Origin: JABGPL01 sp964387885
GTDB lineage: Bacteria > Electryoneota > AABM5-125-24 > Hatepunaeales > Hatepunaeaceae
Length of the DNA stretch: 64,000 nucleotides
Reading direction: 5' to 3'
Assembly (NCBI GenBank): GCA_964387885.1
Contig: CAYLYZ010000009.1
Coordinates: 1-64,000, forward strand
Shown here: one piece after another, positions 53,681 through 63,836 of the stretch
How the letters are laid out: the number at the start of each line of letters is the position of its first letter
Position numbering within the stretch: position 1 is the stretch's first letter
Made by a program: the position numbers and the translations under genes
The notes under the pieces: generated by a model
The model's database searches: none
The model's input: only the letters and a program-made list of their open reading frames with translations
What the model was told of the DNA's origin: nothing

Positions 53681-56600
53681 ATGCTCTGGCAACGTAGGAT
53701 AGCTTCCATGCATCAAACATCCGATGGATCTCGTATCCTCACCATGTTTCCACAAATAAGTACAACACTGGTAATTGGATTATTCCTTTTATCCCTTTTT
53801 CCGTTAAACCTGTTCGGCACCGCTTTATCCATGCAGGCGACAATCGATCCGGCTGTGAAGTTAATCAGCTCCACTTCTTCGGATGCAGAATTCAGTTTTT
53901 CACTTCCGGATGTCAGTCACCAAACCATCATACAGAATGGTCTTGAAATTGACTCTTATTCAATCCCGAGCGAAGCCGACACTCGCTCCACGGATGGAGA
54001 AGATAACGAGTATTCGGGTGCTGAGCTGCCGGTAATATCGAGAATGTTCCTTATTCCTCCCCAATCGGGAGTTGAGGTTCTTGTTTCAGACGTAGTCTCA
54101 AGGATAGAAAATGATGTAATCCTTATGGATTCTACTCCTGACAGGGATAGTGATGCTGAAGGTTTTCTCCCGCATGACATAGTTACTATTGGAAAACCGG
54201 GGATCATGCGTGGGTACAGACTTGTCAATGTGACAATTCATCCCCTGCAATGGAATTCCCAAACTCGTGAGTTGCGGGTTGTTGAATCAGCAAATGTCAG
54301 ACTAAACTTTAATACTGACCTCAACCGGGAGAACATCGTCAGGAATCCAAACCGACCACGCCCTTCGAAGAATATACGCCGAATCATACGAAACTTAGTG
54401 GTTAACCCGGAACCGGCCTGGACTACGCCATCTCGAGATGAATCCTCAGGTGGCTCTATCCTTTATGTTACAATGCAAAGTAATTCTGTTCTTCAACAGG
54501 TGGAGAGATTGCTCGATTGGCGTCGTAAAATGGGTTGGACCGCAGATGTAATAATTGCCGAAGATAATGAAAGTCGGAATGCTATAAAAAGGGATATTCA
54601 AGAGGCATATGATAACTGGGAAATCCCTCCGGAATTCATCGTCCTTGTCGGAGATGCACCAGGATTGGAGGGCAACAACTACACTCTGGCATATTACAAC
54701 AAGCAGGCCGGGGGCAGAAGCGCTTATGAAACCGACCATGACTACTGCGAACTTGAAGGAGATGATATCTTTCCGGAAGCTGCAATCGGACGTTTAGTTT
54801 TCAGCAATATCGCAATGCTGAGAACTCAGGTTGATAAAATAATAAATTACGAATCGGATCCTTTTTTACCCGATGGTCGTCGTGGTGGTTGGCAGCTTCG
54901 GGCTGCAGTTGCCGCTACTGATTACAGAAGCGGAACATCATCAATTGATATATGCAGGTGGTTTAAAAACGTTGCCCTTGATCATGGCTTTACCGGAGTC
55001 AGTGAACTTTATTGGTCGAACCAGCAGCGTACTCCAAATCCGACCGAATTCCTGAATGACAATACTGAGCTTGGATTGTCATTTATTCTATATCGGGGCT
55101 GGTCAAGGATGAATGGATATGAGACACGCGAAGTTACGAATTTATCAAATGGGAGAATGTTGCCGTTTGTTATCCTTGCGACATGCAATACGGGGGATTA
55201 CGGTGAAAATTTAATCGATCCGACATGGTCATATTCTGAGCGATATCTCTGGGCAACAGAGGGTGGAGCTATTGGCGCAGTAGGTGCAGCCGGACCAACT
55301 CACACGGCTTATAATAATTCATTTGCTACTACCACCTTGCGCGCAATTTTCGCAGATGAAATCTACTCACAGGGCTGGGCTACAATGGCAGGTAAACTCG
55401 CTCTATACAGCCATTATGCTGACCGGGGAGATATTCAGCATGCTGAAAACCGGGGCATGGAAGCCTGGTTGACTCTTTTTTACATCTACAACCTGATGGG
55501 GGATCCGGCTGTTGATCTGTTTACTACCGTACCTGAGCGACTTGCTGTAGATCATTTAGAAACACTGCAACAGGGAGAATCCTTCTTTGAAGCTACTGTA
55601 TTCTATGACGAACGGGGAGATGTTGCTGAAGATGTCCAGGTATGTCTCTACAAACCTGATGCTTTCCAGCTCGTTGAACGGACTGATTCCAATGGTGAAG
55701 TTGCTTTTCACATTGATCCGGAATGGGTCGATGAAGGAACGGTGCACCTGACTGTTTCAGGACCCAATTTATTCCCATATAGATATGAATTTGAAATTCA
55801 GGAAGCTGATGCTTATTTAGGAGCTCTGGGTTTTGCCATCGACGATGATAACGAAGGTGAAAGTCGTGGGGATGGGGACAACACGGCAAATCCTTTAGAA
55901 AGAATAGAATTGAATATTGCGCTGACAAATTTTGGAGGTCAACAACCGGAGGGAGGAATCACACTTGAGTTAACTTCTCTAAGTCCACAAATCTCTGTAA
56001 TAATGGATGAAATTGAGATGGAAGAGGCACTTGAACCCGGGCAAATTAGAAGTGTTGATTTCTTAATCGACATTAACGGTGACGCTATCAATGGCTCAAA
56101 ATCACTTCTACAGCTAAATATTCGTGGTGAAGGCCAGAGTTGGACAAGTTCGATAGAGATCCCGATTGAAGGACCACAGCTTGAGTTTGAAAGACTGGTT
56201 TGGAATGGGGATCAGCTCACTCCCGGAGACACCTCAGTCGCATTTATTTCCATCACCAATAATGGTTCAAAACCTTCACTACCCGTTGTTGGCAGGCTTG
56301 AATCATTAACGGGAACGATTAATATTCAAGACGGTGATGTTTCTTTCGGTGTAATCCAGCCTGGTGGCGTAGCCGAAGCCGAAGAATTTGTCCGAATGAG
56401 GGCTCATCAATTTCATATGCCCGGTACCGAGGCTGAGTTCGTTCTGGATCTACAAAATGATGACGGTTTTCGCAACACTTTGGATTTATCTTTCACAGTA
56501 GGTGAAGTTAGACATCGTCAACCATTTGGACCTGATGATTATGGCTACATCTGTATTGACAACACCGATACAAGTTGGGCTTCCCACCCGAGATATAATT

Positions 56601-58867
56601 GGATTGAGCTCCATGAAGATGATGATGCTCGAGACACAGGACTGCGGGACACAGGAGAACAACGGGATGAAAGCAGAACAATCAACCTGCCATTCAGGTT
56701 TACATATTACGGGGAAGAATTTGATGAAGTCACCGTTTGCACAAACGGATGGATGGCATTTGGTGATCATGGGGAAGTTAATTCAGGACGGAACCGACGA
56801 ATTCCATCAGGTGAAGTTTCTATGGCGATGCTGTGCCCGTTTTGGGATGATTTGGTAACTCCTAATGATAGCAGGATTTACTGGAAGCACGATGAAGAAG
56901 ATAATCTCTTTATCGTCGAATGGTATAATCTTCGAAAACTCGGACCACGTGGTTGGAATGAACCGACAGAAACCTTTGAAATAATTCTATATGATCCTGA
57001 GCATTATCCAACACCTACCGGCGACGGAGATATAGTATTCCAGTACCTTGAGGTTGAAGACAACCGGTCGGCATACCAAAATTGGGACACCCCCTGGGCG
57101 ACGGTAGGCATTGGAAGTCCGGATCTAACTACAGGTCTCGAATATACATACTGGGGTGTACGTCACGCAGGAGCAGCTGTACTTGAACCTGAACGAGCGA
57201 TCAAATTCACGACCACAATACAATACCGTACAGCCTCGGTCACTGGAATCGTTACCGACGCCCAGACCGGAGAAGTCCTCGAAGGTGCAATTATAACCAC
57301 ATCTTACGGCATGAGCGCAGTTACAGATGAGGATGGTAATTACGAAATCCACGACATGATTGTAGCTGATGATTATCGGATAACTGCAGAAGCTGAGTTT
57401 TACAACGATTCAACTCGAGCTGGAATTTCTATAAGAAACCATGACGAAAACGACCAGGATTTTGCTCTCCTGCATCCTGAATTTAACATAACACCGGAAG
57501 CACTGCAAATAGAAGCAACTTATGTTGACAGTGCAATATCCGCATTGACTATTGAAAATACCGGAAATGGTACCCTTACTTATCAGAGCAGAAGAATTGA
57601 ACCGGGGCATAATCCAAACGAGACTTGGGAACAAATGCAGGATTGGCCTATTTCCGAAATGACTGGTAATTCTGATATTCAGGGAGTAGTTTATTGTGAT
57701 GGATACTGGATTATCTCAGGTGGCAGGCTCAGAGATCGTGACAAATGGTTATACAGACTTCGATATGACGGTCGATATATTGATCGTATACCTCAGCCGG
57801 ATAGCAGCAGCAGCGGTATTCGTGACATGGATTATTACAATGGTGCTATATATGCAGTGCAGATGAGTAACGAATTGCTGAAAATTAATCCGGAAAACGG
57901 TTCTGTTCTAAGACGATGGGAATTGCCGGAACCTTTAGAATTTGCTCGCGCAATAGCTCTCGATCCTGAAAATCGCACGATTTTCATCTCCGGAACAATG
58001 TTCGGTATTTATGAAATGTCTTTTGATGAAGAAGACTCATCACTTGCCTGGTCAGCCCGTCATGATCTGGTTGATCCGAGAAGTATGAATGTACTAAAAC
58101 CCTACGGGATGTCATGGTTCAAAGATGACCTTGATGATTTCTATTTATACCTCTACACAAAAGAAGATCCGCTTGATGATGATGATCTCGCTGATATCTC
58201 AATCTTCCGAGTGGAACCAAAATCCTGTTTGGTTGAATATGTGACATCTCTACCAGAACTTGACCCTTCAATATCCGCCAGGGGTGGTATGTGCATAACT
58301 CCGCTGTGGAACAGTAGAAACTGGGTAATGGCAGCAATCTTAGACAACCCGAACGCAGATCGGATTGGTATATTTAACCTGGCACCGAACTTCAGTTGGA
58401 TTCAGCATACTCCTCGCGGATCTGGGATTTCAGCAGGTGAAAGTCAGGAAATCGGACTTACTGTATACACGGAGCATGTTTTGTCCGGTGACTACAATCT
58501 AAATCTCGAATTCCTCCACAATGCAAGACCCGGAATAACCACAGTGCCAATAAGCATCTCCGTGACTGTAGACGTTCCGGAGAGTGGTGAACCTGTTTCA
58601 CCAACCCAGTATGCCCTGCATCAGAACTGGCCTAATCCATTTAATCCGGAAACTACGATTTCTTACTATCTGCCTAAACAGGGCCAAGTGAATCTATCGG
58701 TTTATGATATGAACGGTCGTGAATTGGTCGAGCTGGTGAATGGTATTCAGTCCATGGGTGAGTATAAGGTCAGGTTTGATGCCTCCGACCTTGCAACCGG
58801 TGTGTATTTTTACAAATTGCGCTCCGGTTCATTTTCCGAAATTCGGAAGATGGTTTTAGTGAGGTAA
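53681..58867 (+). CDS. Large secreted C25 (gingipain-like) peptidase homologue with sorting domain
   Basis: 1728 residues from ATG 53681, chosen because GGAGGAG ends four bases before it. A signal sequence (TTLVIGLFLLSLFPLNLFG) and a propeptide-like region (to about 265) come first. The C25 domain (about 270-620) has EFIVLVGDAPGLEG, YETDHDYCELEGDD and the cysteine in FVILATCNTGDYGEN. The GHG histidine motif of active family members is replaced by YRGWSRMNGYE. Further along are Ig-like domains, a nidogen-like segment (about 960-1180), a carboxypeptidase-regulatory domain (VTGIVTDAQTGEVLEGAII), a propeller-like region, and a sorting domain (HQNWPNPFNPETTISYYLP to the end). It is expected outside the cell; proteolytic activity is uncertain. 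Confidence 0.88.
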   Translation: MLWQRRIASMHQTSDGSRILTMFPQISTTLVIGLFLLSLFPLNLFGTALSMQATIDPAVKLISSTSSDAEFSFSLPDVSHQTIIQNGLEIDSYSIPSEADTRSTDGEDNEYSGAELPVISRMFLIPPQSGVEVLVSDVVSRIENDVILMDSTPDRDSDAEGFLPHDIVTIGKPGIMRGYRLVNVTIHPLQWNSQTRELRVVESANVRLNFNTDLNRENIVRNPNRPRPSKNIRRIIRNLVVNPEPAWTTPSRDESSGGSILYVTMQSNSVLQQVERLLDWRRKMGWTADVIIAEDNESRNAIKRDIQEAYDNWEIPPEFIVLVGDAPGLEGNNYTLAYYNKQAGGRSAYETDHDYCELEGDDIFPEAAIGRLVFSNIAMLRTQVDKIINYESDPFLPDGRRGGWQLRAAVAATDYRSGTSSIDICRWFKNVALDHGFTGVSELYWSNQQRTPNPTEFLNDNTELGLSFILYRGWSRMNGYETREVTNLSNGRMLPFVILATCNTGDYGENLIDPTWSYSERYLWATEGGAIGAVGAAGPTHTAYNNSFATTTLRAIFADEIYSQGWATMAGKLALYSHYADRGDIQHAENRGMEAWLTLFYIYNLMGDPAVDLFTTVPERLAVDHLETLQQGESFFEATVFYDERGDVAEDVQVCLYKPDAFQLVERTDSNGEVAFHIDPEWVDEGTVHLTVSGPNLFPYRYEFEIQEADAYLGALGFAIDDDNEGESRGDGDNTANPLERIELNIALTNFGGQQPEGGITLELTSLSPQISVIMDEIEMEEALEPGQIRSVDFLIDINGDAINGSKSLLQLNIRGEGQSWTSSIEIPIEGPQLEFERLVWNGDQLTPGDTSVAFISITNNGSKPSLPVVGRLESLTGTINIQDGDVSFGVIQPGGVAEAEEFVRMRAHQFHMPGTEAEFVLDLQNDDGFRNTLDLSFTVGEVRHRQPFGPDDYGYICIDNTDTSWASHPRYNWIELHEDDDARDTGLRDTGEQRDESRTINLPFRFTYYGEEFDEVTVCTNGWMAFGDHGEVNSGRNRRIPSGEVSMAMLCPFWDDLVTPNDSRIYWKHDEEDNLFIVEWYNLRKLGPRGWNEPTETFEIILYDPEHYPTPTGDGDIVFQYLEVEDNRSAYQNWDTPWATVGIGSPDLTTGLEYTYWGVRHAGAAVLEPERAIKFTTTIQYRTASVTGIVTDAQTGEVLEGAIITTSYGMSAVTDEDGNYEIHDMIVADDYRITAEAEFYNDSTRAGISIRNHDENDQDFALLHPEFNITPEALQIEATYVDSAISALTIENTGNGTLTYQSRRIEPGHNPNETWEQMQDWPISEMTGNSDIQGVVYCDGYWIISGGRLRDRDKWLYRLRYDGRYIDRIPQPDSSSSGIRDMDYYNGAIYAVQMSNELLKINPENGSVLRRWELPEPLEFARAIALDPENRTIFISGTMFGIYEMSFDEEDSSLAWSARHDLVDPRSMNVLKPYGMSWFKDDLDDFYLYLYTKEDPLDDDDLADISIFRVEPKSCLVEYVTSLPELDPSISARGGMCITPLWNSRNWVMAAILDNPNADRIGIFNLAPNFSWIQHTPRGSGISAGESQEIGLTVYTEHVLSGDYNLNLEFLHNARPGITTVPISISVTVDVPESGEPVSPTQYALHQNWPNPFNPETTISYYLPKQGQVNLSVYDMNGRELVELVNGIQSMGEYKVRFDASDLATGVYFYKLRSGSFSEIRKMVLVR

Positions 58868-59370
58868 GAGGAGCAGTCTGTCCGAGAATGTGAATAGGTA
58901 GGTCGAACATTCCTGTTCGACATCCGTCAAAAGACGGATTCAGAGTAAGTTATAACACTGCATAGAAGTAATTTCTTGTAGGAGCTGATTCATCAAAACC
59001 CTTTAAGTTCGCTTAGGTAAGAGGGGTCAATACATTGGTTCCTAAACGAAACTACACAATACTTCCTGAATTCGAAAATACTTTTAAACAACAGTGCAGA
59101 AGAAAACCTGACAGCAAAGAATTATCCAAAACAAGAGTTTAATCAACCTGCTGTTGATTAGACGGACAGGGATGTCCGTCCTACCCATCAAAAAATATCC
59201 TCAAAATATCCAATTATACACCCACCCATTTGTGAAATTTCCCACTTTTTACAAGTAACATGAATACACCCTCGAATATCTGTCAAATTCAGTTGCCCCG
59301 ACGACAGAAACAGTATATATTATAAGACTTTGGCAGAAACGAAATATTAGAAAAGTGACCCAAATACAAC
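58868..59370. other. Intergenic region with palindromes before recR
   Basis: Just after the stop is the CTGTCCGAGAATG module (about 58877) also seen at 26066 and 29060. A hairpin GTCGAACA/TGTTCGAC with loop TTCC (58902-58921), ATCCGTC/GACGGAT with loop AAAA (58923-58940), and GACGGACA/TGTCCGTC with loop GGGA (59161-59180) follow. No credible gene is seen. Confidence 0.65.
59293..59321 (+). promoter_or_regulatory. Candidate sigma-70-type promoter of recR
   Basis: TTGCCC (59293-59298) and TATATT (59316-59321) are separated by 17 bases and lie 50 bases before the recR start. This is a sequence match only. Confidence 0.35.
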
Positions 59371-59991
59371 ATGGTTTTTGACGACAATCCATCTGGTCTT
59401 CCACCTTCGGTTCTCGAACTGATCGACAGGCTCGCAAAATTTCCGGGCATAGGTCGAAAATCCGCTCAACGCATGGCATTACACGTCCTGCGCAGTCAGC
59501 GGGATTTTGCCGATACACTTGCTGCGAGCATTGTTGCAGTAAAAGACAGAGTTGCAGTATGTCAGACCTGCTGGATGCTATCCGAAGAAGATCCATGTAC
59601 AATTTGCAGCAATCACCGCCGTGATCACAGCAAGGTCTGCGTGGTTGAGGATTCCGGAGATGTTATTGCCATTGAGAAAACCGGTGGTTGGAGCGGTTTG
59701 TACCATGTTCTCGGCGGAGCGATTTCGCCTCTTGACGACATTGGTCCCGAACAGCTGCAGATCGACAGTCTTATCGACCGCATACGAGCTGGTGGTATTG
59801 AAGAGATTGTCGTTGCTACAAATCCAACGTCGGAAGGTGAAACAACCGCGCTTTATATCGCGAGAATGCTGCAGAATACCGATATTTCGGTAACGCGCAT
59901 TGCAAGAGGCATTCCGGTTGGTGCTGATATTGAGTTGGTTGATGACAATACACTGACTCAATCACTCGAAAATAGAACAGAGATAAGATAG
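59371..59991 (+). CDS. recR: Recombination mediator protein RecR
   Basis: 206 residues. The helix-hairpin-helix LAKFPGIGRKSAQRMALHVL is at about 21-40, the four-cysteine zinc finger is CQTCWMLSEEDPCTIC, and the Toprim domain has VCVVEDSGDVIAIE and NPTSEGETTALYI. Length and order match RecR, which works with RecO (and RecF) to load RecA at single-strand gaps. Its usual neighbours dnaX and ybaB are not present. It is followed at once by a GAGGGC hairpin. Confidence 0.96.
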   Translation: MVFDDNPSGLPPSVLELIDRLAKFPGIGRKSAQRMALHVLRSQRDFADTLAASIVAVKDRVAVCQTCWMLSEEDPCTICSNHRRDHSKVCVVEDSGDVIAIEKTGGWSGLYHVLGGAISPLDDIGPEQLQIDSLIDRIRAGGIEEIVVATNPTSEGETTALYIARMLQNTDISVTRIARGIPVGADIELVDDNTLTQSLENRTEIR

Positions 59992-59995
59992 GTGT

Positions 59996-60017
59996 TGTCA
60001 GGTGCCCTCACCTGACA
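59996..60017. repeat. GAGGGC hairpin, arm type TGTCAGGTG
   Basis: 9-bp arms TGTCAGGTG/CACCTGACA with loop CCCT; it lies four bases after the recR stop. Confidence 0.85.
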
Positions 60018-60072
60018 TATCAAGCATGGGAAAATTCCGACAGGCAGTGACGCCTGAGTAAAAATACATGCG

Positions 60073-60096
60073 CCGGCAGACGCCCTCGTCTGCCGG
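60073..60096. repeat. GAGGGC hairpin, arm type CCGGCAGACG
   Basis: 10-bp arms CCGGCAGACG/CGTCTGCCGG with loop CCCT; versus the copy at 29087 the second pair is C-G instead of T-A, a compensated change. Confidence 0.85.
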
Positions 60097-60113
60097 ATAA
60101 ATCGTTGTTTTAA

Positions 60114-60137
60114 CTGTCACACGAGGGCGTGTGACAG
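60114..60137. repeat. GAGGGC hairpin, arm type CTGTCACACG
   Basis: Arms identical to the copy at 20089, but the loop is AGGG instead of CCCT, as if the loop alone had been turned round. Confidence 0.85.
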
Positions 60138-60147
60138 CACAAGAACT

Positions 60148-60171
60148 TTGTCAGGTGAGGGCACCTGACAA
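60148..60171. repeat. GAGGGC hairpin, arm type TTGTCAGGTG
   Basis: 10-bp arms TTGTCAGGTG/CACCTGACAA with loop AGGG; compared with 2684 the outer pairs differ in a compensated way. Confidence 0.85.
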
Positions 60172-60248
60172 CACTTGTAACAAGAAAAAACATCCCGCCC
60201 CCTTCGGGAGGCTATAGATAAATCCAGGACAATTGAATAGGTGCTACA

Positions 60249-63200
60249 ATGGATAGACGAAAAGTAACAATTGATGGTAACGAAGCCGCAGCTTATGTTG
60301 CACATCATTTAAATGAGGTAATCGCAATTTATCCGATTACCCCATCATCAAATATGGGTGAGTGGGCTGACCAGTGGTCTGCAGAAGGCAAGACCAATAT
60401 CTGGGGCACCATTCCCGAAGTGGTAGAAATGCAATCCGAAGGCGGCGCATCCGCCTCTGTACATGGCGCTCTGCAAACAGGCGCACTCACAACGACATTT
60501 ACCGCCTCACAGGGTTTGTTGTTAATGATTCCGTCGATGTTCAAGATTGCCGGTGAGTTAACTCCTACCGTTTTTAATATAAGTGCAAGAACATTAGCAA
60601 CACATGCACTCTCGATCTTTGGTGATCACAGTGATATAATGGCAGTCCGTTCAACTGGATGGGGTATGCTTGGAGCGGGTCCCGTTCAGGAAGTCATGGA
60701 CATGGGGCTTATCGCACATGCCGCAACATTAAGATCCCGAATTCCCTTCATACACTTTTTTGATGGATTCAGAACTTCTCACGAAGTGCAAAAAATTGAA
60801 GAGTTGAGCATTGATGATATGAAGGCAATGATTGATGATGATCTGATATTTGCCCACCGTCAACGTGGTATGAATCCTGAACACCCGGATGTTCGAGGTA
60901 CTTCCCAAAATCCGGATGTCTTCTTCCAGGCACGTGAGACCGTTAATAAGTTCTACGAGGATTGCCCCGGAATAGTTCAGGACGAAATGGACAAGTTCGC
61001 CAAACTCGTCGGCAGACAATATCACCTGTTCGACTACTATGGTGATCCCGAGGCGGAGAAAATTGTTGTGCTGATGGGTTCTGCGATCGAAACCGCTGAA
61101 GAGACGGTTGAATATCTTATGGGACAGGGTGAGAAAGTTGGTGTTATTAAGGTTAGATTATTCAGGCCTTTCTCAGTAAAACACCTGCTGAACGTGATTC
61201 CAGCTTCTGTCAAGTCAATATCCGTTCTTGACCGCACAAAGGAACCGGGTGCAATTGGCGAACCGCTGTATCAGGATGTAATAGGTGCTATTGCTGAAGG
61301 TCTCGCTGACGGTTCAGCACCTTTCAGTGAAATGCCGAAAATCTACGGTGGACGTTATGGTCTGTCATCAAAAGAGTTTACACCGGCAATGGTAAAAGGT
61401 GTTTTCGATAACATGTCCGATTCAACACCGAAAAATCACTTCGTGGTCGGTATTGAAGACGACGTTTCGAATAAAAGCATTGCATACGATCCCAATTTCT
61501 CAGTTGAGAGCGACGATGTCTTCCGTGGTTTATTCTTCGGACTTGGCGCAGACGGAACTGTAGGTGCAAACAAAAACTCAATCAAGATCATCGGTGAAGG
61601 CACAGATAACTTTGCTCAGGGATATTTCGTATATGATTCAAAGAAATCCGGAGCAATAACAGTATCCCACCTCAGATTTGGACCAAAACCGATTCGATCA
61701 ATCTATCTGGTTGACAGATCAAACTTCATCGCCTGTTCACAGACAGTATTCCTCGAAAAATACAATATGCTCGAGACCGCTGTTGAAGGTGCAACATTCC
61801 TTCTGAATAGCTACCATCCAGCAGATAAAGTTTGGAATTCGCTCCCCAGAAAGGTACAGAAACAGATCATCGATAAGCGAATGAAGTTTTATACGATCGA
61901 TGCTTATGAAGTAGGTCGCCAGACTGGTATGGGGGAACGCGTCAACACAATCATGCAGACCTGTTTCTTCTACATCTCAGGTATTCTTCCACCGGAAGAA
62001 TCAATCAAAGCAATCAAGAATTCAATCGAAAAGACTTATGGGGCAAAGGGACCAAAGATTGTAGAAATGAACTTCAACGCCGTTGATAAAGCTGTTGAAA
62101 ATCTGCATCAGGTTGAGATCCCGTCTGAAGTAACCTCAGACTGGGATGTACCACCTGCCGTTTCTGGTGAAGCACCTGAATTCGTCCGGGACACACTTGG
62201 CAAAATCATTTCCTTTGAGGGAGATTCACTTCCTGTCAGCGCATTTCCTGTTGACGGTCGTTTCCCGACAGGCACTACAAAATGGGAAAAACGAAATATC
62301 GCGCTTGAGATTCCGGTTTGGGAAGAAGACCTCTGCACCCAGTGTGGTAAATGCATCATCGCCTGCCCGCACGCAGCAATACGTCAAAAGGTATTCGAAC
62401 CAGCCCTACTCGATGAAGCTCCACCAACCTTCAAGTCAGCTGATTACAAAGCAAAGGACTTCAAAGGTCTGAAGTATTCAGTGCAGGTCGCACCTGAAGA
62501 TTGTACAGGATGTGCACTGTGCGTAGATGTATGCCCGGTTAAGAGCAAAAAGGTTGCTGACCTTTATGCAATTAATATGGCTCCTCAACCTCCACTGAGA
62601 GTAGCAGAACGCGAGAACTACGATTTCTTCCTTAACATTCCGGAAATAGACAGATCACTTGTTAAAGTTAAGAGTGTCAAGGGTTCCCAGTTCCTCGAAC
62701 CGCTGTTTGAATATTCAGGCGCTTGTTCAGGTTGTGGTGAAACTCCTTATGTCAAGTTGCTAAGCCAATTGTTCGGTGATCGTGCGATCATCGGTAACGC
62801 AACCGGCTGCTCCTCGATTTACGGTGGTAACCTGCCGACAACACCATATACCATTAACAAAGATGGTCGCGGCCCGGTCTGGAACAATTCACTGTTCGAA
62901 GACACCGCAGAATTCACACTCGGCTTCCGTTTGACAATTGACAAACAACGTCAATTTGCCGATGAACTTCTTGACAGACTTGAGGATCTGATCGGAGCTG
63001 ACCTGGTAAACAATATCAAGGACAACAAACAAGCGGATGAATCAGAGATTCAGAAACAACGTGAATATGTCGAGCAACTGACAACTAAACTGCAGGAAAT
63101 TGATAACGACAGTGCCCGCCAATTGCTTTCCATTTCCAGTTCACTGGTTAAGCGTTCGATCTGGGGAGTAGGTGGTGATGGATGGGCATACGACATCGGT

Positions 63201-63821
63201 TACGGTGGTCTTGACCACGTTCTTGCTTCAGGACGTAATGTGAACCTGTTAGTTCTTGATACCGGTGTATATTCAAACACTGGCGGTCAATGTTCCAAAG
63301 CAACTCCGCTTGGAGCTGTCGCAAAGTTTGCAGCAGCCGGAAAACCGGTAACACGTAAGGATCTCGGTCTGCTTGCAATGACCTACGGTTATGTTTATGT
63401 TGCCCAGGTCGCATTGGGATCAAACGACGCTCAAACTGTCCGAGCATTCATTGAAGCTGAAGCTTATGACGGTCCTTCAATCATTATCGCATACAGCCAC
63501 TGTATTGCCCATGGTATAAATATGGCAACTGGCAGCCAGAATCAGGACTTAGCTGTTAAGAGTGGTTTCTGGCCACTGTACAGGTTTAATCCTGAAAATG
63601 CCAAAGAAGGTAAGAATCCATTGAAACTGGATTCGAAACCTCCGTCAATTCCAGTCAAGGACTTCAGTTACAGCGAAACCCGCTTCAAGATGCTGACCCG
63701 TTTCAAACCGGAACGAGCAGCTCGTCTACTGGATGAAGCTCAAGCTGGTGTCGATGCAAAGTGGCGTTATTACAAGCAACTTTCAGATATGGACTTCAGT
63801 AATGGTTCTGAAGATAAGTAA
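60249..63821 (+). CDS. nifJ: Pyruvate:ferredoxin (flavodoxin) oxidoreductase, single-chain
   Basis: 1190 residues, the usual length of the homodimeric enzyme. It decarboxylates pyruvate to acetyl-CoA with CoA, passing electrons to ferredoxin. Domain I contains YPITPSSNMGEWADQW (substrate loop). The ferredoxin-like domain has two 4Fe-4S motifs, CTQCGKCIIACPHAA and CTGCALCVDVCPV. The C-terminal TPP domain has the proximal-cluster cysteines (SGACSGCGETPYVK and GNATGCSSIYGG) and GDGWAYDIGYGGLDH with DTGVYSNTGGQ. Oxygen-sensitive chemistry implies anaerobic or microaerobic metabolism. It stands alone with a strong terminator after it, and could take pyruvate from the Entner-Doudoroff-type enzymes encoded upstream. 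Confidence 0.97.
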   Translation: MDRRKVTIDGNEAAAYVAHHLNEVIAIYPITPSSNMGEWADQWSAEGKTNIWGTIPEVVEMQSEGGASASVHGALQTGALTTTFTASQGLLLMIPSMFKIAGELTPTVFNISARTLATHALSIFGDHSDIMAVRSTGWGMLGAGPVQEVMDMGLIAHAATLRSRIPFIHFFDGFRTSHEVQKIEELSIDDMKAMIDDDLIFAHRQRGMNPEHPDVRGTSQNPDVFFQARETVNKFYEDCPGIVQDEMDKFAKLVGRQYHLFDYYGDPEAEKIVVLMGSAIETAEETVEYLMGQGEKVGVIKVRLFRPFSVKHLLNVIPASVKSISVLDRTKEPGAIGEPLYQDVIGAIAEGLADGSAPFSEMPKIYGGRYGLSSKEFTPAMVKGVFDNMSDSTPKNHFVVGIEDDVSNKSIAYDPNFSVESDDVFRGLFFGLGADGTVGANKNSIKIIGEGTDNFAQGYFVYDSKKSGAITVSHLRFGPKPIRSIYLVDRSNFIACSQTVFLEKYNMLETAVEGATFLLNSYHPADKVWNSLPRKVQKQIIDKRMKFYTIDAYEVGRQTGMGERVNTIMQTCFFYISGILPPEESIKAIKNSIEKTYGAKGPKIVEMNFNAVDKAVENLHQVEIPSEVTSDWDVPPAVSGEAPEFVRDTLGKIISFEGDSLPVSAFPVDGRFPTGTTKWEKRNIALEIPVWEEDLCTQCGKCIIACPHAAIRQKVFEPALLDEAPPTFKSADYKAKDFKGLKYSVQVAPEDCTGCALCVDVCPVKSKKVADLYAINMAPQPPLRVAERENYDFFLNIPEIDRSLVKVKSVKGSQFLEPLFEYSGACSGCGETPYVKLLSQLFGDRAIIGNATGCSSIYGGNLPTTPYTINKDGRGPVWNNSLFEDTAEFTLGFRLTIDKQRQFADELLDRLEDLIGADLVNNIKDNKQADESEIQKQREYVEQLTTKLQEIDNDSARQLLSISSSLVKRSIWGVGGDGWAYDIGYGGLDHVLASGRNVNLLVLDTGVYSNTGGQCSKATPLGAVAKFAAAGKPVTRKDLGLLAMTYGYVYVAQVALGSNDAQTVRAFIEAEAYDGPSIIIAYSHCIAHGINMATGSQNQDLAVKSGFWPLYRFNPENAKEGKNPLKLDSKPPSIPVKDFSYSETRFKMLTRFKPERAARLLDEAQAGVDAKWRYYKQLSDMDFSNGSEDK

Positions 63822-63836
63822 GACGTAAGTAGTATT

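Larger units (their letters stand above)
59992..60248. other. Hairpin cluster between recR and PFOR
   Basis: Four GAGGGC hairpins of all three arm types lie within 180 bases (59996, 60073, 60114, 60148), followed by CCGCCCCCTTCGGGAGGC (about 60197-60214). Because recR and PFOR run the same way, the cluster may act as a terminator, processing or insulation region. Confidence 0.7.

Noticed and set aside
2686..60170. The GAGGGC palindromes as a CRISPR array
   Set aside because: Copies are dispersed over the window, spacings are irregular and no cas gene is present.
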